A stretch of 37,735 bases of DNA. Origin: an uncultured Bacilli bacterium (lineage in GTDB: Bacteria > Bacillota_I > Bacilli_A > RF39 > UBA660). The position numbers and the translations under genes are program-made. Below are positions 27,509 to 35,861 of the stretch, in pieces; position 1 is the stretch's first letter; the number at the start of each line of letters is the position of its first letter. The stretch is taken from NCBI GenBank assembly GCA_944350485.1, contig CALVPE010000056.1:1-37735 (forward strand), read 5' to 3'. Under the pieces are notes generated by a model, which saw nothing but the letters and a program-made list of their open reading frames with translations, was not told the origin of the DNA and searched no databases.

Positions 27509-28939
27509 TTAAATTACTAAAATAATTGTAAATAATATAAATGCTAAAATAAAGAATGCTAATAAGAACTTCCAAATTACTTTAACCCACTTTGTATAAT
27601 CAACCTTTAAATAACCAATTATAGCAAGTAAGACAATACTAGTTGGAGAAATTAATAAAGCTAAACCTTGCATTGTTTGAGAAATAAAGGCGATAAGTGG
27701 ATAAACACTTGTATCAGTCACAATACTCATAAGATATGGAAGAGTTGATGATACTATATAATAAGCATCAATATTAAAGATACTTGTAATAAACATTGAA
27801 AGTGAAGTTGTAACACTATTAAAGCCATTAGTTATTTCAAGTAATGGTTTTAAAATTGTTAATACAACTGGGTGATTAGAAGTTGTAATCAAAACAACAT
27901 AAGCAACAATAACTAATAAAGCACTTAAAGCGAATTTTTTAGCACCTTCTTTATAGCTTACAAACATATCATCTAATTTAATACGATAAATAAATTTTAA
28001 GACAATAGTTGCCATTAGCATAATTACCATAAATTCAGCACTTGTCCAGTTACCTAAAGATGCTTGTTCTAAAGAAGTTGCACCTAGAATATTAGCCAAT
28101 ATTTTAAAGTCTTTAATATTAACATTTAAAACATTTTGATGGAATGTTTCAAAAATATCGATTTTAAAAGCTCCAGAATAATTTAATGTACTAACAATCA
28201 TCAATAGTAAAACAAAATCAAATATGACAATTGCTGGCCAGCTAGGTTTAACTTTTCCTTTCTTATTTTTAATTTCAACACTTTCAGGAAGTAATTCTTT
28301 ACTAATTTCATCTTTTTTAATATCTTTACTATCTAATTTTTTAATATAACGAATAATACTAAAAATAAGTAAAGCTATACCTAAAACTAAAAGTATAATT
28401 TTAAATAAAATTAAATCTGTGTAATTAGTAGATAAAGTATCAACATAAGTTCCAGCTATACTAGATGCAAATAAAGATCCCGCATAACCAACTGCAATTG
28501 AACCAATCAAAGTCATTGCCACTGTTATTCTATCATAACCTAATAAAATAATGATAGCTGCTAAAAGTGGTAAAACAAAAATTAATTCATAACCAAATCC
28601 ACAGAATGCTACTACTATTGATAATAAAGTAACAATTGTAGTAAAAAAAATTATTTCCTTTCCTTTAAATAGTTTTACAACTTTATCACATACTTTTTTA
28701 AATACACCTGTTTTATTGAAAATAGCATAAAATGCACCTACTATTAAAAGATAAATTGCTGTTTGTCCAAAATAATATAAAGTAATTAATGGATAACTAA
28801 AAATATCAAATAAACCAGCTGGATATCTAACATCAGTTAAAAGTCCACCATTAAAATATGTTATTGGCAAAAGCCAGGTAATTAAAACTGCAAATAAAAT
28901 TGTAATTAATAGTACCTTTAAAGTATTATTTTTCTTCAT
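27509..28939 (-). CDS. YfcC-like transporter (DcuC/AbgT-type ion transporter superfamily)
   Basis: Integral membrane transporter with about 11-12 hydrophobic segments over 476 aa. The N-terminal half resembles YfcC-type carriers: LLPITYFNGG after the first helix, a segment with VAFCGFGYELIFVLPLL, and a following GYDRITVAMTLIGSIAVGYA. The second half repeats the arrangement with TTSNHPVVLTILKPLL and LLISPTSIVLLAIIGYLKVDY. The family includes putative dicarboxylate, amino-acid and acyl-amino-acid carriers, so the substrate is open. The neighbouring amidohydrolase suggests an amide- or acyl-type substrate, as an inference only. Ribosome binding site GGGAGGTC; own promoter. Confidence 0.78.
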   Translation of the reverse strand: MKKNNTLKVLLITILFAVLITWLLPITYFNGGLLTDVRYPAGLFDIFSYPLITLYYFGQTAIYLLIVGAFYAIFNKTGVFKKVCDKVVKLFKGKEIIFFTTIVTLLSIVVAFCGFGYELIFVLPLLAAIIILLGYDRITVAMTLIGSIAVGYAGSLFASSIAGTYVDTLSTNYTDLILFKIILLVLGIALLIFSIIRYIKKLDSKDIKKDEISKELLPESVEIKNKKGKVKPSWPAIVIFDFVLLLMIVSTLNYSGAFKIDIFETFHQNVLNVNIKDFKILANILGATSLEQASLGNWTSAEFMVIMLMATIVLKFIYRIKLDDMFVSYKEGAKKFALSALLVIVAYVVLITTSNHPVVLTILKPLLEITNGFNSVTTSLSMFITSIFNIDAYYIVSSTLPYLMSIVTDTSVYPLIAFISQTMQGLALLISPTSIVLLAIIGYLKVDYTKWVKVIWKFLLAFFILAFILFTIILVI

Positions 28940-28956
28940 AATGACCTCCCAGTATC

Positions 28957-28986
28957 ATTATATAACAAATAATTTATGAAAAGCAA
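28957..28986 (-). promoter_or_regulatory. Promoter of the YfcC-like transporter gene
   Basis: Minus-strand TTGCTT (plus 28981-28986), an 18-base spacer and TATAAT (plus 28957-28962). The gene starts 18 bases after the -10 element, so the leader is short. Confidence 0.65.
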
Positions 28987-29013
28987 TAATTTAACATTAA
29001 TTACACATAATAA

Positions 29014-29039
29014 AAGAGCAATTATTGAAAATTACTCTT
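29014..29039 (-). terminator. Terminator of the amidohydrolase gene
   Basis: On the minus strand AAGAGTAATT and AATTGCTCTT pair with one G-T mismatch around a 6-base loop, then a T-rich tail. It spans the amidohydrolase stop codon, separating this gene from the transporter. Confidence 0.65.
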
Positions 29040-30615
29040 CAATATAATTAGATTTAAATAAAGTTTTTCCTTCTTTAATTGTTTCTAAAATCTGAATATT
29101 TTTTAAATCATCTATTTTAATTTTTAAGGGATTTTTATCAACAATAATTAAATTAGCTAGCTTCCCAACTTTTAAGCTACCTTTTTTATCTTCTTCAAAA
29201 TATTGATAAGCTGCATTGATAGTAACACCTTTAATAGCATCAAGAACGCTTATTTTTTGATCTTCATTTAAAACAACCCCATCTTTAGTTATTCTTGAAA
29301 CTGCACACCAAATTGTTTCAAACATATTAGGTTTAATAACAGGCGAATCTTGATGAAAAGTATATTTTATCTTTTCTTTTAAAGCTGATTTAACCGGACT
29401 GATATTTTTAGCTCTTTCAAAACCAAAATTTTTAATATGAATATCACCCCAATAATAGGTATGGGCAATAAAAAATGATGGTATAATATCTAATTCTTTT
29501 AATTTTTTAATTTGATCTAACCCCAATAACTGAGCATGTATTATGACAGGTCTTATCTGATTATTATTCTTTTCCTTTTCAATTGCTTTAATATATTGTC
29601 TAGCTGCCATGTCACCATTACAATGAGCTAAGATTTGTAAATTATCTCTATAGGCTGTTTCAACCATTTTAAAAACTTCTTCATCAGTTAACGTTCCATA
29701 ACCACAATAATCGAAGCTATCTTTATATGGTTGTCTCATCCAAGCTGTTCTTCCTTGAGGGGAGCCGTCTAAAAAGATTTTATACCCACCTATTTTAAAA
29801 TTATTTTTATATTTTTTGATATGATCTTTAAAAGCATTAAAAAATTTATCTTTGCTATTAATATCAATATAGGACACTAAATCAACTTTTAAAATATCTG
29901 CTTTAAGTAATTGTTGATACAAAGGAATCATTTCTGGATAAGTCATTCCTTCTTGAACAGTTGTAATACCATTAACTAAATAAATATCTTGAGCTTTCTT
30001 GTAAGCATCAATCAAATCAGCAAAAGACGGCATTGGAATTTTCATTTGATAATTAATAAAAGCATTTTCTTCTAAATAACCCGTTGGAATACCATTCACT
30101 TTTCCAATAGTTCCGCCTTCAATATCTTGAGTATTCTCATCAATGTTTAATATTTCTAAACCTTTAGAATTAAAAACTCCCATATGACCTGACCTATGTT
30201 GTAATAAAACAGGATTATTTGGTAATACTTGATCAATTATTTCTTTTGTTGGGTGTTCCTTTTCTATTAAATTGTTATGATCATAATTACAAGCTAATAT
30301 CCACTCCCCATCTTTAATATTATTATCTTTTTTAAATTCTAACAATTTATCCTTAATTTCTTCAAATGTTACACATTCTTCTAAATTAGCTTTCAATAAA
30401 TTATTAGCAACACTTGTAAAATGACTATGAGCATCTATAAAAGCTGGCATCAATGTATGACCTCTTAAATCAACAAGGATAGTATCATCATCAATTTCTT
30501 TGAAAACATCTTTTTTTAATCCAGTTTTTCTAATAATTTTATCTTCTATTAAAATTGCTTCAACTTGACCATTTTCTAAAGTTATAAAATCACCATTATA
30601 AAATATTTTTTTCAT
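29032..30615 (-). CDS. Metal-dependent amidohydrolase, YtcJ family
   Basis: Amidohydrolase-superfamily enzyme of the YtcJ type (Amidohydro_3), expected to hydrolyse C-N bonds with a metal centre in a TIM barrel. The metal-binding HxH is DAHSHF (His63, His65) after LMPAFI. Later landmarks are YKIFLDGSPQGRTA, LQILAHCNGD (metal-ligand His) and FHQDSPV (His and Asp). The C-terminal GSLKVGKLANLIIVDKNP is the usual composite beta-domain end. Length 527 aa is typical. Substrates in the family are largely unknown, often acyl or formamide compounds. GGAG precedes the ATG. It lies upstream of a transporter gene on the same strand. Confidence 0.88.
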   Translation of the reverse strand: MKKIFYNGDFITLENGQVEAILIEDKIIRKTGLKKDVFKEIDDDTILVDLRGHTLMPAFIDAHSHFTSVANNLLKANLEECVTFEEIKDKLLEFKKDNNIKDGEWILACNYDHNNLIEKEHPTKEIIDQVLPNNPVLLQHRSGHMGVFNSKGLEILNIDENTQDIEGGTIGKVNGIPTGYLEENAFINYQMKIPMPSFADLIDAYKKAQDIYLVNGITTVQEGMTYPEMIPLYQQLLKADILKVDLVSYIDINSKDKFFNAFKDHIKKYKNNFKIGGYKIFLDGSPQGRTAWMRQPYKDSFDYCGYGTLTDEEVFKMVETAYRDNLQILAHCNGDMAARQYIKAIEKEKNNNQIRPVIIHAQLLGLDQIKKLKELDIIPSFFIAHTYYWGDIHIKNFGFERAKNISPVKSALKEKIKYTFHQDSPVIKPNMFETIWCAVSRITKDGVVLNEDQKISVLDAIKGVTINAAYQYFEEDKKGSLKVGKLANLIIVDKNPLKIKIDDLKNIQILETIKEGKTLFKSNYIEE

Positions 30616-30755
30616 ATTTTCTCCATTTCTTATATTATTAAATAATTATGTTCTATTTATTATTATATAATAAATAAAGAATTTTATATATTTACTATTT
30701 ATTTTTTTTAATTAATTAAATTTTTTTAAAAATATCAATTATAATTTATATTATT

Positions 30756-31544
30756 TTAAGTATTTTTTACTGGAATAAAATTAGTAACAAATTTATATTT
30801 TTTTCTATTTTCTATATATAAATATCCAAAAAAACTAAAACATATTGCTCCTATAAAATTAACGATTAAATCTTTCATTGTATCATTTATACCAATATCT
30901 AAATATCCACCATCTATAATAATTGGGCCGTCTTTGGTTATAATCTGAGTTTCTTTAATATCATTAATAACAATTGCATTATTATCTTTTTTAGGATCTA
31001 ATTCTACAGTTGAAATTTTGGTTACTATTCGATCTTTTTGCATGTCTAAGTTTAAATATTTATCAGCACCATATTCAAAAAATTCCCATAATACTCCAAT
31101 TGTCATTGAAAAACAAAAAGCAACTATAGCTACAAAAACTGGAGAAAGCTTTATATTTTTACTATTTTCATTTAACAAATCAATTAAGGAAAAACCTACT
31201 CCAGCTGCTAAAAAGCCATTTAAAGTATGTAATATCGTATCCCAATATGGAATATTTCCGTAAAAATTATTTATTTCACCTAATATTTCGGCCGAAAATA
31301 TGAATAAATAAATAATAATTTCTAAAACCGAAGGTATACCTATTTTAAATTTATCTTCTATAAGCACTGGTATTACAAATAATATTAACGATAATAAACA
31401 TAAAAAAGCATTATGCAAATCACCTCTTAATATTTCTAGTACCATACATATAATAACTAATACTCTTAGTATTAAATAAACTAAAAGCGAAGTTTTTTTA
31501 GTTTGTCTATATTTTTCTCTTACCTTTTTAACATGTTTTCCCAT
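30756..31544 (-). CDS. DUF2238 (YjdF)-like membrane protein
   Basis: Membrane protein of 262 aa with about six hydrophobic segments. The stretch around YWDTILHTLNGFLAAGVGFS, the later WEFFEYGADKY and the NDTMKDLIVNFIGA near the C-terminus match the His/Glu/Asp-bearing pattern of the DUF2238/YjdF family. Its function is unknown. Between helices lies a polar loop (about residues 170-215) that is longer than I would expect. The ATG at 31544 has AGGAGTG at 6-base spacing; a GTG nine bases upstream is part of that site. The 134-base gap to the amidohydrolase (30622-30755) is AT-rich and shows nothing. Confidence 0.7.
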   Translation of the reverse strand: MGKHVKKVREKYRQTKKTSLLVYLILRVLVIICMVLEILRGDLHNAFLCLLSLILFVIPVLIEDKFKIGIPSVLEIIIYLFIFSAEILGEINNFYGNIPYWDTILHTLNGFLAAGVGFSLIDLLNENSKNIKLSPVFVAIVAFCFSMTIGVLWEFFEYGADKYLNLDMQKDRIVTKISTVELDPKKDNNAIVINDIKETQIITKDGPIIIDGGYLDIGINDTMKDLIVNFIGAICFSFFGYLYIENRKKYKFVTNFIPVKNT

Positions 31545-31644
31545 ATTTATCACTCCTATTATAAACTCTTAAATTTTTAAAAAAATTTTTATTTTATTTA
31601 TTTTGCAAAATTATGGCAAATTTTTCTTTCTATAATTACTTATA

Positions 31645-31680
31645 ACAACATTGTTTATATTTTTTTCTCGAACCACATGG
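31645..31680 (-). repeat. Distal 36-bp copy of the secA 3' end (candidate att site)
   Basis: Matches 33307-33342 with a single difference (plus strand C at 31669 against T at 33331). On the minus strand it encodes the SEC-C zinc motif tail, followed by Tyr-Lys and a stop rather than the Gly-Lys-stop of SecA. Identity at silent positions points to DNA duplication, not convergent protein sequence. Confidence 0.7.
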
Positions 31681-31682
31681 CC

Positions 31683-31772
31683 CTTTGTATTTGGGATTTT
31701 GGGAGCTTTTGAGAGCACTTGGCGCGTTAATTCGGCACTTGGTTGTACTTGGGAGCACTCCCTAGCACTAGG
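31683..31772. repeat. GC-rich tract of 10-bp-phased direct repeats
   Basis: GCACTTGG-like octamers begin at 31715, 31735, 31745 (GTACTTGG), 31755 (GCACTCCC) and 31765 (GCACTAGG), each a multiple of 10 bases apart. GC content over 31701-31780 is about 52%, against well under 30% nearby. Phasing with the DNA helix turn suggests several copies of one protein bound along one face. Confidence 0.65.
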
Positions 31773-31836
31773 CAAACCTATCAGAACTTATCTAAAAAAT
31801 AACGAATTTTAATAAAATACAATTTTTAAATAATCA

Positions 31837-33024
31837 TTATTTCTTATAATTTTTACTATTTGATAGATTGTTTTTTAAAGTATTATATACTTCTTTCAAA
31901 TGTTCAGTATTAAGTAATGGTAATTCTGTTATGATCTCATGTGCCATTCTTGCTTTATCTTCATCACTGAATTCAACAAATTCATCTGGGTCAGATAAAG
32001 GTTCTTCGCTTCCATCTTCATTACGAATTGTATACTCAAAATCTTTTGGTGAATATCTTTTAGCTGATTCACTTATCGAAACTTGTTGCCCTTTAATAAA
32101 TTCAGAGTTTTCATAACCTCTTTGTGAAATAATTAAACTTTCCGCATCTTTTGCTTTTGGTGTGTGTTTATATCTTCTATACATAGAAAATACAAATTCT
32201 AAATTATATTTTCTTATAAAATTACTGAGTAATATTAAATCTGTTTGAAGTCTTGTATTATGCCCTAATCGTTGAGCCAATTCTTTATCGTAAAAGATCA
32301 TACCACTTGAATGTTCAATAATTCCAATTCTTTCAAATGAAAATCCTTTCATTTCTAATTTTTGAGGGTTAATAACAGGCTTTAATGTTCCATCTAAAAT
32401 TGCCTGTTTAATTGTTGTTTCTCTTTGTAACATTTTTTCTAATACTTTAAATAAATCTTTCTTATCTTTCATCAAAGATCTTACGCTATCTTCTACTGGA
32501 AAAACGCTTTCAAATAGTCTCATAGATGCTTCATCTTTAAAATCTTTCTCATCTAATCCCATCAAATGGAAAAATCTAGTCGGTGAAATAGATACTTTTT
32601 CACTTCGTCCTATGCTACTATCTATAATCCATATTTTATCTCTATATAATCTATCGTATAATTCCATATTATACTCAAGTGATTTAAATATTTTATCAAG
32701 CCTATCTTCCGTAATTCTATATTCAATCTCAGTTAAATCATTTGGTCTTTTAGTAGATAATATTAGTGTTTCATCTGAAATAGTAAAAATCCTTTTTTCG
32801 GAATAGCTATCTAATAAGTCATATATAACATCATAAAGATTATACTGTTCAAATAAATTAGATATTTCTGGATCTGCTAGCAATAACATTAATATAGATT
32901 CAACTTTATTATCTATATTCATTTCCATCAACTGTTCAATATTAGTTTGATATTTATTAATTAAATATTTATCACAAAGTTTTAATAATTGTGCTAGTTC
33001 ATACATTGTTACAATTTTCCCCAT
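31837..33024 (-). CDS. Orphan protein with possible phage-type PBECR4-like nuclease domain
   Basis: Protein of 395 aa, not firmly recognised. Residues 1-150 are helical and acidic. The middle (about 150-290) holds VSISPTRFFHLMGL, then a run with FERIGIIEHSSGMIFYDKEL and LILLSNFIRKYNLEFVFSMYRR. This pattern is reminiscent of phage-barnase-EndoU-ColicinE5-RelE-like (PBECR4) proteins from phages and integrative elements. The C-terminus (about 300-395) is polar and acidic. No signal peptide or membrane segment. The ATG at 33024 follows AGGTG; a TATAAT (plus 33044-33049) lies 20 bases upstream. It is the only gene inside the putative element. Confidence 0.6.
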   Translation of the reverse strand: MGKIVTMYELAQLLKLCDKYLINKYQTNIEQLMEMNIDNKVESILMLLLADPEISNLFEQYNLYDVIYDLLDSYSEKRIFTISDETLILSTKRPNDLTEIEYRITEDRLDKIFKSLEYNMELYDRLYRDKIWIIDSSIGRSEKVSISPTRFFHLMGLDEKDFKDEASMRLFESVFPVEDSVRSLMKDKKDLFKVLEKMLQRETTIKQAILDGTLKPVINPQKLEMKGFSFERIGIIEHSSGMIFYDKELAQRLGHNTRLQTDLILLSNFIRKYNLEFVFSMYRRYKHTPKAKDAESLIISQRGYENSEFIKGQQVSISESAKRYSPKDFEYTIRNEDGSEEPLSDPDEFVEFSDEDKARMAHEIITELPLLNTEHLKEVYNTLKNNLSNSKNYKK

Positions 33025-33258
33025 ATTATCAACACCTATATTAATTATAACACAATTTACTTTTACCAGTTTTATTATTTTTGAGTAATAAATTACAATT
33101 TAGATAATTTTTAGATAAGTTTTGTATTAAATTTGGAACCAATGTTTCAATGTCGTTTTCCCTTTGTTTTATAAGGGTTTTCAAAGATTTAATGACTTAT
33201 CAAAAACTTATTTAAGACAAATGACACGCTTATAATTACTTAAATATTGTAATCATAG
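33025..33258. other. Non-coding right flank of the putative element
   Basis: No open frame of note. It contains TATAAT for the orphan gene, an inverted-repeat copy ATTTTTAGATAAGTT (33107-33121) related to 31785-31800, a small hairpin (CCCTT/AAGGG, around 33150-33175), and two ACTTAT repeats near 33195-33212. Composition differs slightly from neighbouring gaps. Confidence 0.5.
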
Positions 33259-33259
33259 A

Positions 33260-33292
33260 AAAACCCGCAATCCCTTATTTTATGCGGGTTTA
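33260..33292 (-). terminator. secA terminator
   Basis: On the minus strand AAACCCGC and GCGGGTTT (plus 33284-33291 and 33261-33268) pair perfectly around a 15-base loop, followed by a T-run. It is the most GC-rich terminator in the window and lies directly after the secA stop codon. Confidence 0.88.
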
Positions 33293-33297
33293 CGGGT

Positions 33298-35790
33298 TTA
33301 TTTGCCACAACATTGTTTATATTTTTTTCTTGAACCACATGGGCATGGATCGTTACGACCAACTTTATTTTTATTAACTTTTGGTTGTTTAGTTGTCGTA
33401 TTATCATTATCATTTGTAATTTGTTTTTTTACAACTTCTTTGCGCTCAATATTATGTCTTATTTCAGCTTTAATTAAGAAAATTGTTATATCTCGATCAA
33501 TTTTATCAAGCATATCTTCATATAATTCTAATCCTTCCATAGTATAAACTCGTAAAGGATCCTCACCGCCATAACCACGCATCATAACACCTTCTCTTAA
33601 ATGAGATAAAGTATTAATATTTTCAGTCCAATATTTATCAATAACATTTAAACTAATAGCTTTTTCAAATTCATTAGAAATTTCAACCGGCAAATCATGA
33701 AGTTTATCTTCATATTCTTTTACCACCTTATCATAGATAAATTGAATAGCTTCCAAACTTGTTTTTGTTTCTAAATTAGCCTCTTTGATATCTTCTTTTA
33801 ATAAATCATGGTTAACAATATCAACTAAATCTTTTAAAGATTCTCCACTTATCTTATTATCAACATAATGAGTATCGACTAAATACTCAATATAAGCATT
33901 AAAGTTATCTAAAACCGTTTCATGAATCGAATCATTATCCAATATTTCATTACGTCTTTCATAAATATCTTCTCTTTGATTATTCATAACATCATCATAT
34001 TCCAGTAATTGCTTACGCATATCAAAGTTATTTCCCTCAACTTTTGCTTGAGCTGATGATAAAGCATTAGTAAAAGTTTTACTACGAATTGCTTGATCTT
34101 CTTCAAAACCAACAGATTGAAGTAAAGTTTTGATTCGATCGGTTCCAAAACGAACCATTAAGTCATCTTCCATCGAAACAAAGAATTGACTTTCACCAGG
34201 ATCACCTTGACGACCAGAACGACCTCTTAACTGATTATCGATACGACGAGATTCGTGTCTTTCGGTACCAATTACACATAAACCTCCTAAAGCTTTCGTT
34301 TCATCAGTTAATTTAATATCTGTTCCACGACCTGCCATATTAGTCGCAATAGTAACAGCTCCTTTTTCTCCAGCATGCGAAATAATTTCAGCTTCTCTGG
34401 CATGATTTTTAGCATTTAAAACTTCATGTTTTATACCTTTTTTTGATAACATTTCACTAATTAATTCACTTGTTTCAACAGCAATAGTACCAACTAAGAT
34501 TGGCTGTCCTGTTTTATGTTTTTCTTCAATAACCCTAACAATTGCTTTATATTTTCCCTTTCTAGTTGGATAAACTAAATCTGGATAATCAATTCTAGCA
34601 ATTTCTTTATTAGTTGGAATCGTTATAACATACATATTATAAATATTTCGAAATTCTTCTTCTTCCGTTTTAGCTGTTCCTGTCATACCAGATAACTTTT
34701 TATACATTCTAAATAAATTTTGAAAAGTAATAGTTGCAACAGTTTTTGTTTCTTGATTAATTTTTACATTTTCTTTAGCTTCAACAGCTTGATGTAACCC
34801 GTCACTCCATTGACGACCTTTCATAATACGACCAGTAAAAGGATCAACTATTAAAACTTCTCCATCTTGAACAACATAATCAAAATCTTTTTTCATCGAA
34901 TAATTAGCTCTTAAAGCTTGATTAATATAATGAACAAGCTCATTGTTTTTTATATCATATAAGTTATCTAAATGAAAATACTTTTCAGCCTTTTCATTCC
35001 CTAAATCAGTTAAAGTTACTCCTTTAGTTTTCTCATCATAGATATAATCATCTTCAGCTTTTAAACTTTTAGCAAAATGATCTGCATCAGTATATAAATT
35101 AGCACTTCGAAGTTCTCCACCAGAAATAATTAAAGGGGTTCTTGCTTCATCAATTAAAATAGAGTCAACTTCATCAATGATGGCATAACTAAGTCCTCTT
35201 TGAACTCGATTTTCTTTTAGAATTACCATATTATCACGCAAGTAATCAAAACCAAGTTCATTATTAGTTGTATATAAAATATCACAGTTATAAGCCTCTT
35301 GTTTTTCTTTTGGTGATAAATCTCGTTTATTAATGCCAACTGTTAGACCTAAGCCTTCATAAATTGGACCCATCCACTCAGCATTACGAGAAGTTAAATA
35401 CTCATTAACAGTTACAACATGTACTCCTTCGCCTGTTAAAGCATTTAAATAAGCTGGAAAAGTTGTTACTAAAGTTTTTCCTTCACCTGTTTTTAACTCT
35501 GCAATATTACCATTATGAATAGCAATAGCTCCAACTAACTGAACATAAAAGGCTTTTTCACCAAGTTTTCGATAAGCCATTTCCCTTACAGTAGCATAAG
35601 CCTCAACCAAAATATCATCTAATGTTTCACCATTTTTTAATCTCTCTTTAAACTCATCTGTCTTATGACGTAACTCTTCATCACTTAATTTTTGATAAGT
35701 TTCATCTAAAGACATGATATTATCAGCTAATAAATTAAATTTTTTTAATTCTTTATATTCATGATCAAATAACTTTTTTAATATATTCAT
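33298..35790 (-). CDS. secA: Preprotein translocase ATPase SecA
   Basis: Motor ATPase of Sec-dependent protein export at the membrane. Walker A is LKTGEGKTLV, the DEAD-type box is IIDEVDSILIDEARTPL, and TNMAGRGTDIKL and QLRGRSGRQGDPGESQFF are the helicase motif V and VI regions. The C-terminal SEC-C zinc motif is CPCGSRKKYKQCC with all four ligands. Length 830 aa is normal. Ribosome binding site TTAGGAGG. hpf lies directly upstream, as in Bacillus; prfB, the usual next gene, is not found. The last 36 codon-region bases recur at 31645-31680. Confidence 0.98.
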   Translation of the reverse strand: MNILKKLFDHEYKELKKFNLLADNIMSLDETYQKLSDEELRHKTDEFKERLKNGETLDDILVEAYATVREMAYRKLGEKAFYVQLVGAIAIHNGNIAELKTGEGKTLVTTFPAYLNALTGEGVHVVTVNEYLTSRNAEWMGPIYEGLGLTVGINKRDLSPKEKQEAYNCDILYTTNNELGFDYLRDNMVILKENRVQRGLSYAIIDEVDSILIDEARTPLIISGGELRSANLYTDADHFAKSLKAEDDYIYDEKTKGVTLTDLGNEKAEKYFHLDNLYDIKNNELVHYINQALRANYSMKKDFDYVVQDGEVLIVDPFTGRIMKGRQWSDGLHQAVEAKENVKINQETKTVATITFQNLFRMYKKLSGMTGTAKTEEEEFRNIYNMYVITIPTNKEIARIDYPDLVYPTRKGKYKAIVRVIEEKHKTGQPILVGTIAVETSELISEMLSKKGIKHEVLNAKNHAREAEIISHAGEKGAVTIATNMAGRGTDIKLTDETKALGGLCVIGTERHESRRIDNQLRGRSGRQGDPGESQFFVSMEDDLMVRFGTDRIKTLLQSVGFEEDQAIRSKTFTNALSSAQAKVEGNNFDMRKQLLEYDDVMNNQREDIYERRNEILDNDSIHETVLDNFNAYIEYLVDTHYVDNKISGESLKDLVDIVNHDLLKEDIKEANLETKTSLEAIQFIYDKVVKEYEDKLHDLPVEISNEFEKAISLNVIDKYWTENINTLSHLREGVMMRGYGGEDPLRVYTMEGLELYEDMLDKIDRDITIFLIKAEIRHNIERKEVVKKQITNDNDNTTTKQPKVNKNKVGRNDPCPCGSRKKYKQCCGK

Positions 35791-35822
35791 GTTTCCTCCT
35801 AATACCTAATATTCTAACAAAA

Positions 35823-35855
35823 AATAAGCAAAATTGGAATATCTTGCTTATTTAT
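35823..35855 (-). terminator. Terminator after hpf
   Basis: On the minus strand AATAAGCAA and TTGCTTATT (plus 35844-35852 and 35823-35831) form a perfect 9-bp stem followed by T-rich sequence, between hpf and secA. secA may therefore need its own promoter, which I could not identify with confidence in the short gap. Confidence 0.75.
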
Positions 35856-35861
35856 TTCTTA

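Larger units (their letters stand above)
31640..31775 (-). pseudogene. SEC-C tail fragment open frame
   Basis: A short minus-strand frame runs from a GTG at about 31752 to the TAA at 31636-31638. It reads LPSTTKCRINAPSALK and then a SEC-C-like tail GPCGSRKKYKQCC. The first Cys of the CxC pair is missing, and there is no ribosome binding site. It is more likely the junction of an element end and the displaced secA terminus than a working gene. Confidence 0.4.
31645..33342. mobile_element. Putative small integrated element at the secA 3' end
   Basis: Bounded by two 36-base direct repeats, 35 identical (31645-31680 and 33307-33342), both on the minus strand coding GSRKKYKQCC. The right copy is the true end of secA. 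Between them lie one gene (31837-33024), a GC-rich repeat tract and an inverted repeat pair. No integrase or transposase is present, so it would be a remnant or an element moved in trans. The repeat unit is 1662 bp. The expected neighbour of secA in Bacilli, prfB, is absent from the window. Confidence 0.5.

Noticed and set aside
31554-31563. TATAAT next to the DUF2238-like gene start
   Set aside because: It abuts the ribosome binding site, so transcription would start inside it; no -35 element.
33302-33547. Plus-strand 81 aa open frame at the end of secA
   Set aside because: Antisense shadow of secA with no ribosome binding site.
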